From the NCBI GenBank assembly GCA_037893245.1, contig JBAIAA010000415.1, positions 682,001 through 746,000 on the forward strand: a stretch of DNA of 64,000 nt, written 5' to 3'. The notes below the pieces were generated by a model, which was not told where the DNA came from, made no database searches, and saw only the letters and a program-made list of their open reading frames with translations. The first letter of the stretch is position 1, and each line of letters starts with the position of its first letter. This stretch comes from Crossaster papposus (lineage: Eukaryota > Echinodermata > Asteroidea > Velatida > Solasteridae). A program made the translations under genes and the position numbers. Positions 1 to 11,700 of the stretch are shown here, piece after piece.

Positions 1-1069
1 TTTTCCGAGGTTTACTTTTTGGAAAATGTGCTGAATTAATTCACGATCCCATGGACCAGTACCTGGAATGTGGTTTTGAAACCTGATACTGCAGGAGAGG
101 TATTTGGTTCTATTGTATCAACTCTGCGGCCAGCCCGGCAGATCTGCGGTCGGCTTTTTTGCTACATTTCGTGTCGGCTCACTCAAAGGATTTAGTTCAT
201 TGAACCTTATTTATTTTGGAAATAGACGTGCCACTGTAGACGTGCAATTATGGGGAGCGGCAAGTCAATTTATTTACAAACATTTATTACAAGCTGAGAG
301 TAAACTCCACGCAATACGGGATCGCTGTTGACAATCTGGCTCTGAAAACCGCGCACTTAACTTATCTTGTTTTGTTTTTTTAACTGGACCGCCAGACTAC
401 TTAGAAAAGGGTTTTGACTAGACCGCATATGTTTTGAGTGACTAGAATTTGTTTGCGTCGAACCCCGAGTTGCAAAGTAGGCCCGTGCATTTGTTTAGTT
501 GCGGAATGCAGGGGAAGTAAGCACGCCATGCCAGCGTGGCAGTCGCGCTGCAGCTTGCTAGTGGAGTGAGCGGGGATGTACATGTACATGCACGTGCCGA
601 CGCGACGCGGTGTATACTTCCGGGTTTTTGTTATGATTCTAATAATAGTCACGGGTGCCCGGGTACCCGCCCGTGACGGGAATAGGGTACCCGGGTCCCG
701 TACTACCCGTAAACGCACACCCTTAATCGGGTACCAACTTTACAAATTACTGAATAGTTTCTCAAACTATGGAAAAAGAAAGGTTTTAAATGCCATTCAT
801 GGGGGATTTAAAAAAAATGAAAAACAGGGACCATGGAAAACCAATATAGATTACATGTTTATGTGTATTTTATAATGCGTGATAGATGACGCTCGGAAAA
901 GTTGCAGTTTGCACCATAAAGCTGTAAAGCCCTTCTGACAACTTCCGGGATTTGAATTTAAGAGTTTTTTGTTTTTACCCAAGTACCAGGGTACCTGTGT
1001 TTTACTTCAGTACTAATGCACACCGTCAATCATAATAGCTTGTGATTTATGTTGTTATTTGTTTCGGCA
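1..1069. other. Non-coding: intron or upstream flank of TIMELESS, no exon recognised
   Basis: All reading frames lack a stretch resembling the missing N-terminal ~150 residues of TIMELESS. The short open frames here show no conserved motif. A GC-rich patch near 650-715 contains repeated GGGTACCCG-type palindromes. The region is presumably the intron before visible exon 1. Confidence 0.5.
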
Positions 1070-1310
1070 TTAACCAGTTTGCGCCGGGATTATTTTAACA
1101 TCACCGAGCCAAGGCGCGATATGATTTTTAACGAAACTCGATCCGAGGCGGGTTGTGGCCGGTGGTACCGGGAAGCACACCCACTCATTTCCGGCCTTGC
1201 TCGCTGCTAACAGACATTTCTGACCTTGCTCGTGACGTGTTTATGCGTCATCCGTTTTGAAGCTGGGGAAGATTTTGCGTGTATATACGTCCTCCGGCGC
1301 GAACTGGTAA
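1070..1310. mobile_element. TTAA-type foldback element, family A, copy 1
   Basis: It begins TTAACCAGTTTGCGCCGGG and ends CGGCGCGAACTGGTAA, an imperfect terminal inverted repeat. The same unit recurs, in either orientation, at 1922, 19805, about 29130 and about 39470. TTAA flanks plus a CC-starting inverted repeat suggest a non-autonomous piggyBac-like element; the superfamily is inferred. Confidence 0.75.
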
Positions 1311-1420
1311 AAAACAATCACATGACATAAACATTTTTTAAAAACAGGACAAAGTTCGAGAGGCATGCCTGAAATTTAAAAAAAAAGGGACCCAAAGGCC
1401 GTCAATTCTAATGCCTCTGT

Positions 1421-1777
1421 GTGGAGTGCCGTGGTCTAGTTGTCTGGAGCCTTGAATATCCATTCTTTGGGTATAGCTGCAGGTTGTGGGTTCGAGTCTG
1501 GCCTGGGACTATGGCAAGGGACAAGGCACTTTGTCACTCATTGCTTCTCTCCACCCAGGAGTAAATGGGTACCTGTCAGGGGCAGAGATGGTTGATGTAG
1601 CTGCTTTGCGCCGAAACGGCAGCATTGACCTGGAGACTCCCCTTGGAGCTGATGAGATGGTATTTGGAATGTTTTGTGGGCCCAATGAGCAGGTGCTATA
1701 ATGATTGCGCCAGGAGTGTCAAATTGGACAGACATGGTGCACTGTAAATGTCCACTATTATTATTATTATTTTATTA
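1421..1777 (+). mobile_element. tRNA-derived SINE
   Basis: The head has an A-box-like GTGGTCTAGTTGTCTGG and a B-box-like GGGTTCGAGTCTGG, the two parts of an RNA polymerase III internal promoter. A ~250-bp unrelated body follows and the element ends in ATTATTATTATTATT. The open frames across it (for example 1486-1701) are part of the element, not a gene. Confidence 0.75.
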
Positions 1778-1921
1778 TGTGAATTTACTAGCATGAGATG
1801 CCCGTTTTAGATAAAAAGTGTTGAGAAAAAGTGATGCCGAAATGTGATTCTCAGATGTTATCGTTGTGTCTTTGTGTATCGGAGTGTAATATTAAGGCTG
1901 GAGAACACATTGAGGGGTTGT

Positions 1922-2172
1922 TTAACCAGTTCGCACCGGAGGTCGTATATACATGTACACGCAAAGTTTTTTCCCAGATTCAAAACGAGTGACGCATTGA
2001 ACACGTCACGAGTAAGGCCGGAAATGTCTGTCAGCAGCAAGCAAGGCCGGAAATGCATGGGTGTACTTTCCCAGTACCATCGGCCTGAACCCGCCTCGAA
2101 TCAAGTTTCGTTAAATATAATCTCGCGCCTCGGCTCGGTGGTGTTAAAATAATACCGGCGTGAACTGGTTAA
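1922..2172. mobile_element. TTAA-type foldback element, family A, copy 2 (inverted)
   Basis: Flanked by TTAA at both ends (1922-1925 and 2169-2172) with inner ends CCAGTTCGC and GAACTGG. Internal segments such as AAGGCCGGAAATG match copy 1 in reverse complement. This copy shows the duplicated TTAA best. Confidence 0.78.
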
Positions 2173-2328
2173 TTGTTAAGACAAAAAAACTCAAACTAAA
2201 CTAAATTTATTTTACAAACCACAAATGGGTAAAAAACTTCCAAACCACAAATTGATAAAAGACGATGTTGGAAATGACCAACAATTTTTGTTTAATAAAC
2301 CAAAACAAAAACACCCAGCTTTACCTTA

Positions 2329-2574
2329 CATACGCACTGTGGACATTCCTTTGTATTCGTGTAGTTAACAAACTTTGACTAAATACTCATTTTTCTCGCT
2401 TCCCCAAAACAAATTTACCCTCAAATTAGGATTATGGGCCTCTCAGCTGTCCCTTCTATCTTTTCTATATATAACCCTAACCCGTTTTTCCTCTAGCGCT
2501 CTTTTTCGGAAACTGAAAAACGGATTGTGGACGTGTGCAAGTCCTATATTGTTCGGAGGTCCACAGTGCGTATG
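2329..2574. mobile_element. Foldback element with CATACGCACTGTGGAC ends, copy 1
   Basis: The terminal inverted repeat CATACGCACTGTGGAC opens and closes (as GTCCACAGTGCGTATG) a ~245-bp unit. A second copy lies at 33812-34091 with close internal identity. It ends 60 bp before exon 1, so its right end may sit near the branch point of that intron. Confidence 0.75.
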
Positions 2575-2634
2575 CAAGACTAACTCACCAAAACACAACC
2601 ATGACAACTAATTGCAATGTGTTCTTTTTCTCAG

Positions 2635-2736
2635 GAGTGGGAAAGTCGTCGCGAGGACCACACCCTTCTCATGGAAAGGATTCTACTCCTCGTGAGAAAC
2701 ATTCTTCACGTTCCTGCTGACCCCGGCTATGAAAAG
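2635..2736 (+). CDS. TIMELESS: TIMELESS exon 1 in window (residues 1-34)
   Basis: The acceptor is a T-rich tract ending TTCTCAG and the donor is AAG|GTACAT; phase is 0 at both ends. It encodes [20 protein letters not shown] and onward to GYEK, matching the vertebrate core segment just after the first ~150 residues. It cannot be the true first exon, because no start codon or N-terminal block is present and the family always has more sequence before it. Confidence 0.96.
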
Positions 2737-5700
2737 GTACATTTTTCATCGGAATCCTACTGCACAAGAACACTGTTTTTAAAATATCTGAATTATATAT
2801 ATTTTTTTTTTCGCAACAATGTTTTGGTAAATTAGGCATGCTATTTTGTAAGGTTAACCCTTGATCTCTCATCAAACCCCCCCCCTCCCCCCCCCCCAAA
2901 CAATTTTAGGGAATTTTGGTAGATATAAAGCCGTGTGTACCAAATTAATCGAAATCTACTACATGTAGCTCAAGTAGTGGATTTCATTGGATTTGGTCCT
3001 GAAGCATTTTGGGAAGCAGAGTGATAGTGATGGATGGCAATCACAAAAAAAACAAAAAACAAGAAAACAACTGCCCGACGCCGGCTATAAACAAATGCCA
3101 TTTTTTTTTTTTTTTCTTGGACAGGTCCGTTAAACAATATTTACTATAAAATACAATCCCCTAAATCCACCCATTCCTGATAAGTCAAGCAATTACCAAT
3201 AATGTATTCTACCTTTCAATATGATGGGTAAAAAAACCCACAAAAACAGAGAACCAGTCACAAGCACAAATGGTTGAATGCCAATTTGGCTGGTAACCTA
3301 CCACAGGTAATATGCTACAGTTGGTTGTCTTTTTATTCATCTCGATGTACAGCGCACTGACGACGATGCTAGCGTGCATGACCAGGTGCTGTGGGCTCTC
3401 AACATGAGCGGCATGGATAAGCTGATACTGTACATTGCCAGCTCAGAGGCTGAACAGCAGTGGTGCATGCATGCTGTGGAAATCATCTCTCTCATGTTTA
3501 GAGAGCAGGTCAGTGATGGAGGTCTTGAGACCTGGTCCCGGTACTCGAGACCTTTTCAAGACTATTATGTGACCTGTCACCACAAAATGAGAGTAAAGTC
3601 GCACAATGTGATTTGGAGATATGACCATCCAAAGTCAAAATATGAAGGGGTGGTCAATTGTGAGATTTTGTGTAATTTGGAAAACCTAAGTCCTCTACAT
3701 ATTCCTATTTTGGGGGTGCAATCAGATGATTGAAAACCTCTTAAATTACATGATTTTGAGTAGTGTTTGCGTAGTATAGTGTTTGGATTAAAGTCCATCA
3801 GTGCTCTAATTAACACAGTAATTAAATATTCAAATAAGGTTTTCGTAACTGTGCCACGTTTTCGAAATGTTGATATTATGTTGATTATACAATAGATTGT
3901 ATGTGTGGTAGATTTCAAGAAGAAATAATGATTAGAACATACCTGTTGCTATGCTCAACCGAACCTTACTTGTCCTGTTGGCAATCTTTTGTGTGTTTTG
4001 TTTAGGATGTTTATAAAGTAAGTTTTCTCACAAACACGTTTTGTGAAACCTGTGACTTTCTGGAGCGCTGTAAAATGTATTTATCGCAAAACCCCCAAGT
4101 GTTATATACCATTGGAAAACTCTCTTTCTCAAGAAATTGAAAATACCAATATCTCAATTTGTCATTTTTCTGACTTTACTCTCATATTGTGGTGACAGGT
4201 CACATATTTGTTAGTTCTTGGTCTTGGTCTTATCCAAGCAAAGTCTGGGGTCTCAAAGGGCTGGTATCAGTCTCGAATGTGTGGGTCTCGGTCTCAGATG
4301 CCACAGTCTTGGGTTTTACACTCGAGGCCCGTTGATCGAGACCACAACAAAATACGTTGCGCCATACAAATTACGTTGCACCATACAAATTACGTTGCAC
4401 CAAAAAAATCTAGTCTTTATTCAGAACATTAATGATTTTGTACGACACTACGTGGAGAGAAAGAGAGGTCAAGTTTGTAAATTAACTCAAATCTGTTCTA
4501 AATCTATCGATATTTGTTTTCAAAGACAACCTGTTACATTATATGTGACCTTGCACAACGAAATGAGCGGGAAGTCGCACATGGCCAAACCGAGTTATTA
4601 GCCGAAACGTCCATTGTTCAAGTTGGAGGTCGGGTTCGAGTTGTTAACGTTTTTCCATAAAAAAAATTCCTTATCATATCCCAAAATTGTATAGCTCAAT
4701 TAAAACTCTAAAGTGTGTTTTTTGTGGCTGAATTGCACTGATTGATATGTGTGTTGGCACGGTTCACAGACTTTGAACTCCGTTTTCTCAAAACAAGGGA
4801 GCATGACTTCAGCTATTTCAGAAAAAGTATAGCGGCGGCTAGGAATAAACTACAGCAACACACACAGGGTTGTAGCTAGAATTTTTTTAGTGTCGGCTGT
4901 TTTCGGGCTTAGAACCACGCGGTCGTACCAGCTCCAACCTCGTTACCATGGCTACGATCTTGCTGCGCCATGTTTTCCCACCATGCCTTGCGCGATCTTA
5001 ACGCGCACGCGCCAATGGCGTTGAGGCTGTATCAGCCATAGCTGCAAGAACGAGGAGCGCGCGCGCTCACGGGTCAATGTACATTGTACATGTACATGTA
5101 CATGTGCATGTACAGTGTACGTACGTACATCATATGGCCAGTTGGACGATGGCACGCCCTCTATGATTGAATAAAAAAAAAAAAACGTAACGTCGGATAG
5201 TCTGGTCCCCTGACCTAATCAACCAGATCTTAGTCAGAATATTTTGGTCTGAGAACCGGAAAACCTGCGAGCGCTCTTATGCATGCGGCCAGTACGCGTA
5301 TGCATCAGCGATTGCGGCATGGAACATACAAATGGACACGTACAAAATTGCGATGCAGCAAAAAAATACAAAATCGCTATGTAATTCAGAAAAATTTGTG
5401 CCGGCCGGCAAGCTTCATTTTTACCCCGAGTGCTGGCCGTTGGTGTTGAGTGCTGGCTACTGCCGGCCGGCACCGGCCAGCGTAGCTACAAATCTGAACA
5501 CACAATACATCATTTTAAAACTTAAGACTTCTTCCTTCTAGAAATGTAATAAAGTTTACTTTTTGTTTTTGCAACTTTCCACCCATTTCGTGGTGCCATG
5601 TCACATACCATATGTCAGCCATAGACTGGTTCCAGTATTTAGAATTGATAATGACTTAAACACCATACATTTTGGGTCTCGGTCTCGGAAGTTGTGGTTT

Positions 5701-8700
5701 TGGTCTTGGTCTCAGCCTGCAAAAGTCTCGGTCTCGGAAGTGTTGGTCTCTGTCTCGGTCGCGGACATGAGCGTCTCAACTGTAACACTCGAGCAAGTAT
5801 GACTAAAAAAGTGTGGCGTCCTGTTAAAGTAACTCCAGCTATTGTTATACTTTTTTAAACATTTTAATATATGGTCAGGCAGATTAGTGAAAAATTTTTG
5901 TATTCAAATGATAAAGGCACAGAATTTGGCACACACTCATATTTATGGCATAAGGAAGACGTTTGGCTATAGGGCCATCGCATATTCGACCTTTGAAAAG
6001 ATATAGGCAGAATAACAAGCAATTTTCTAAATATTTCCATAACTTGGCTACCACTGCATGTTATGCTACCTATATTTTGTAATAGAAGGTCAAATCTAGT
6101 AGCCAAACTTCTTTCTAATGCCATACTCTGACTGTGCGCCAAATTTCATGCTGTTATCATCTAGTGAACAATTCTATCATATTGAACGGTGATTGACCTG
6201 TGACCTCTGGATTGCTGTAGCAATGTTCGACCAACTTAGCTCTTTAGCTCTATAGTTGTTTAAGGGGTGCTAGTCAGAAGCCATAAAAACAGCACAGTAG
6301 AACGCCGCTATACCAAACACCGCTATACCGAACGTTCGGCTATACCGAACACCATCCTTGGCTCTGTTTTTTTTGTGTGTATACAACTTCTGAATACCGA
6401 TTTTGAAAAAAATGTCAACGGAATAACTAAATCCCCCTCCTTGGTTCCTGATTGTTGTGTCCAAACATACTAAAGATTGTTGTTGAAAATATGTAAACAT
6501 ATTTTTGGGTATGTCAACAAATAATTAGGCCGTTATAAATTCCCAAACGTCAAACAGCCGTTGCTTAATATTAAATAGTGACGGGCGGCTGAAAATCGCT
6601 TTTCTAAATGATCGATACACTGAACAAAATTTGTGGATCCTGTGATGTTCGTTATAGCGGCGTTTCACTGTATTTGCCATGTACCCAGGGATCATGCCCA
6701 AATACACGATACTTGGCTACAATACCAATGCTGCAAAACTTAAAAATAGAAAATGTGACCTGCTCTGTGAAAATGATTATGTATAATACCATTAGAAAGA
6801 GTGCACTGTCCTCTTTAATTTGATATATGTTGAAGGTCTGTAGCATGTTGCGTTCTTGTGATACCCCGATTTCAATTTTGATGATTTTGCGAAATCTAAA
6901 AACCCCATTCATGAGAAATCATGCATTAACAAAATTATTTCCCTTTAAGAGATGTATGCAATAGAATACAAAACCAGTTTTTCTCACTAAATCTGATTTA
7001 ATTCAGCTTGTTTTAATGTAGAAATTGAAAATATAGATCCTAACCAAGGTGAAAATCATGAAATAGGAATATCGAATTTTCGTACGAAAACCCCCCTCTC
7101 CGCGTTCGGCACCCAAATCTCGTTACCGCACTGTGCGACATCTGACTCATTTTCACAGAGCAGGTCACCTATATCAAATTAAAGAGGACAGTGCACTCTT
7201 TCTAATGGTATACATCACTCTGTTTGTCAAATTTTCGACATCTGACTCATTTTAGATTTCACAAATAGAAAATGAGGATTTCTTAGAAGAAGATACAGCT
7301 TTTTAAAATTATTACAAACAACTTTTACTCCAAACAAACAACAAAGGAAAACTGACTGCGTACATTATAATGTTTAAAGTTTTCATTGTAAAATTTTGCA
7401 AAAATTCAAAAATATTATTTTAATATTTTGCCAATTTGAACTTTTGTTTCCTTCATACTATAAATGCTAAAAACCTTGCAATTATTTTGTAGACTCCTGA
7501 ACAAGTTGCCAAGGCCGGCGAGGCGCGTCTAGCTAGCGAACGAAAGAAAGATGAACAGGAACTTGAGATGATCAGACAGCAAGAACTGGCCGAGAAGAGG
7601 GCAAAGGTCATGGCAACTAGTGCAAGGTTAGAGGTTAACAAGTTACGTAGTGTAAATGAGGTCATAGGTTAGAACATTACATTGTTGCCAGATATCGAAG
7701 GTTGGAGGTTAAAAGTTGGTAGTACAAATAAGGTCAGAGGTTAGAAAGTTGCATAGTACAAATGAAGTCAGAGGTTGAAAAATTACATGGCCAAAATTAG
7801 GTCAGAGTTTAAAACTTTAATAGTACATACAAGGTCAGAGGTTAAAAAGTTGAATAGTATACAACGTCAGAGGTCAAAAGTTATTCAGTACAAACAAGGT
7901 CCAAAGTTATAAAGTTACATTGTATACAAGGTCAGAGGTTAAAATGTAACATAGAAGAAATGAGGTCAAAGGTTAAAAAGTTACATCGTACCATAAAGCA
8001 ATATTAAATTACTAGAGCACTGGCTCGATGTACAAAGTGATGCCTGCCGGGGCGCATCCATGTTTGTGCACAAACCTATGGAAACCTTAACACTTTGTAC
8101 GGCTTTTGTACGGCTATTTGCATATTATGCGTTTGTATTCTATACAGTGCTTTTCCGAAGCCGATACGCCCAAAACCAAACTTAATGATTAGCAAATGAG
8201 CGCAAATGCGTGTGCGTATCCGCGCGCTGCAGTTGATTTTTTCCTTGACTTTTTGTTTACTTGCATGACGCGCGTAAGTTGTTTGCGTCTATTCTACATG
8301 CTCGCGCGTTGCATTTAGAGTACACTTTCGAAATTCAATCCATCTATTTTTATTATGTTCTACAAGCACGCACATGAATTCAAAAAGTCTGCGCGCAGAA
8401 TGTACTCAAAGTATCTCTGCGCGTAAGAATGAAGAGTTAGCGCTCTAGTAATTTAATATAGCTCTATGCATAGTACACATCTATTGGTTAGATGTTTAAA
8501 AAGTGCATATGGAAGGAAATACGGTACCCTGTGGAGACTTGAACACAATAGTGACAATGGGAGTGAGGTCTCCAGAGAGTAATATAAATAGATGAATAGG
8601 TCTCCACTAGAAATTTCACGAAATAGATTTTTGGATTTTACTCAAATTACTCAAAAACTAGGGTTAGGATGTGGGTTAGGGATTGTGCTTGGGTTAATGT

Positions 8701-11700
8701 TTGGGGTAATAGGGTATAATATAGGGTATATTGTTGTGGTTGAAAAACGTCGATTTTCTAATCATTTTGTACATTTATTTATTAATTTCTTATATTTAAC
8801 CAGGGTTTCCCATTCACAGCAGTATGTGGTCTTCCATGGGGCCCTGTATAATATTATAAAATTACAATAAAACAGTATTTAAATTTAGAAGTAAAACGAA
8901 CATAAAATTAATTTAAAAAGGAAAGTCCAAAATACAATAAGTATAAGAATACTTGATGGATAAAAGCAAATCGATTAAAAGCTAAAATATAACTATAAAT
9001 AAAAATGATAAGAAATACATATATGTAATACTCAAAATGTATAGTACGTAAACATACAAACATACAAACATACAGTACAACCCAAAACGTGTACACATCC
9101 ATACTGAACACGAACGTATTAACTTATTAATTTAAAATACATGTATGTATACAAATCTAAATAAAATAAAAAAATCAAAGGGCAAGTACTATAAACACAA
9201 AATGGACATTTAAAGGGCTGAAGTATTACATGAGAACAAAGCGATGTTTTCACAAGGATACAAAAATGCGGATATGTGTTCACACAAGGTCAGTGGTTTG
9301 TACATTTTCAGTGTCAATATGTCAGAAACCTCCTTTTTTAATGCCGGTTTGTGCTTAACCCTTTGCACGCTATCGGCGACTCCAGTCGCCCAGCGCATTT
9401 ATTCCCACACTGCTATCGGCGACCACAGTCGCCCGCGACAACGTTCTATTTATAAATGAATGAATATGACAAACCATTGACCCCTGACCCTCACCCGGGG
9501 AACCATTGGATAGATGATTACGAGGCTAACTTTGTTCAAACAGAAATTCACACTCGTTTCTTACAAAATTCTCTGCTATTTTCGATTGAAAATCTGTCCG
9601 TTCCACATTTCGAGTGTGCAATGGACGCCGGCGCTGCATTTCAGGAGATTTTCGGAGACTCAGACCCTAGAGATTCGGACTTGGAAGGCCTTTTTCAGGA
9701 CGATTATGTCAACGATAGTGTCGACAATGAGTATGCCAGTGTGTACGAGAACGTGATGAAGGTTCCATTGATGACGATAGTAGTGATGGGGCACAACGCT
9801 ACGATGGCCCCGGTGAATTTCGCCAGCAAGCTGGAGGTAATGCGGCTCCTAACGCGGCTCGGATCGCAGCTCGTAATGATGCATTTTGAAGGGCTTACCA
9901 CCAGGACTAGCTGATCAATTTTAGCCATCCTCACAGCCACCATTGGAAAGGAAATTTCATACTGAACAAATAGTTTATGTTGCATTTTCCTGTAAAACAC
10001 ACCCATCATAGAGTAAAAAGCTTCGGAACATATTAGTGTGCATTACTTAGTGACTTGCACAGGAAACCCAGCGCCATGGGAATACGTGTGTATATGAATG
10101 GTAGCATGCTAAGGGTTAATAGCGATTCCAAAGTTGAACATTTCATCAAATTTGGTACCACTTTAGGAAATTTAATGTGTTTTTTTGTCAATTTGAGGAT
10201 AATGTATGAATTTTTGTTTTCTACGACAGACATTCTCGATTTGGTGGAACGTTTTGCGTGAAGAACATGAAATCTATCAGCGACAATGACATCATATACC
10301 ACGCTGCCATCCAAAACTCTAACAACATCACCTTTGACAAGACGAAGGAGCCCAAGAAAAAACCCAAGAACCGCATGCCAATGAAGGACACGTCAGTCAC
10401 ACGCAGGTATGCTTGCAGGAAATTATTCAATCTTCTTATTTTGGCCTCAGTACCCTTTAAAGTTGTACACCATTGGAAAGATCTGCAGAATCCGAATATA
10501 TTAAAGGTAGGATACACCATTTGCAGATATCAAAAATATTTACTACCGAATTATAAAGAAAAATATCTTACTCATTTGAAATGAAAAAATAATGGTTCTA
10601 GGCATCTAGCAAAATAATTGCGCTAGATATCCTCTAATTATTCCGAAAAATTGAATTTTATAATCGAAAAATGTGTCTCTGAGACACACCTTTGGAAATA
10701 ACATTATTTTGTTATTTTCTTTCAAATTCCAAAGGGAATAATTTCACAGGGAGTTTAAAATCAATCATATCTTTACAACAAGTAAGTTTTTCAACAGTAT
10801 TTTTGTTGGTTACTTTTTGGCTAGGTGCAAAAGTTAATCTTTGAGCTCATTTTGTGGTGACAGGTCACATTTTGTTATGATGCTGGTTCTTTCTCTGGTG
10901 TAGGTCCACCTTGAGTATCCGCCTGTTCCTCAAAGAGTTCTGCACTCTATTCATCGAGAACTGTTACAATCCTCTCATGCATGCAGTTAAGGTTTGTGAA
11001 GTTCCCTTGTTTCTTTAGGCTACGTTCAGACGGAGGCAAAAGGAATTAGCTTTGGAGCCAATTAGATAGGAATTTCTTAATCCAAAATATGCTTACATTT
11101 AGACGAGAAAGCCGGCACTGCGCGGTGAAAAGTAGCTCAAGTTATTCCACTGAGGTTACGCAAAACCAACTGCATTTTCAGACTTTTTGGAAAGCGTGTG
11201 GGAAATTTGCCCTCTAGCACAGCACTAAAATGCAGTGGCGCAACAGCCCACTGTTTGTCGTAATCTTGCAGGAAGTTTTAATAACGAAAGCTAGTCGCCA
11301 AAAGCTGCCTAAATTATTGTAAAAGTATAATAAGATCAATAACTCTTATATATAACGGAGAATGTAAGCCTTAATCTTGCACAACGCCGTGCATAGATGG
11401 ACGCTGAGCTGGCCAACACACTATACCGCAAGCACCATGTGGATTGACCGTAAAACATTTTTCAGAAACAGGCTGTATCGCTTCGAGGACGAGTGTTACT
11501 GAATGTACCTCAAAATTAATTAAAACGGAAAATACAAACTCAGAAAAAAGTGACCACGATCTGAGAACTAACCTTATTGATATTAGTTTGGCATTTTTAT
11601 ATCTTAGTACGGTGTCAAAATCGACCAGTTCGTTCATCCATTTATATTTTCTCACCCCACGCAAATTAGGACCAAGTAAGTCTGCCAAAATCAAATGATT

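Noticed and set aside
1486-1701. 71-residue ORF as a gene
   Set aside because: It lies within a tRNA-derived SINE body; no splice or start context.
3509-3733. Extension of exon 2 through its open frame
   Set aside because: The frame runs into a family C foldback element, a good donor sits at 3509 and exon 3 joins in phase with matching family sequence.
9456-9914. Host gene at the 152-residue ORF
   Set aside because: It is bounded by TTAA and inverted repeats, duplicated at 14533 and broken by a frameshift, so it is a transposon remnant.
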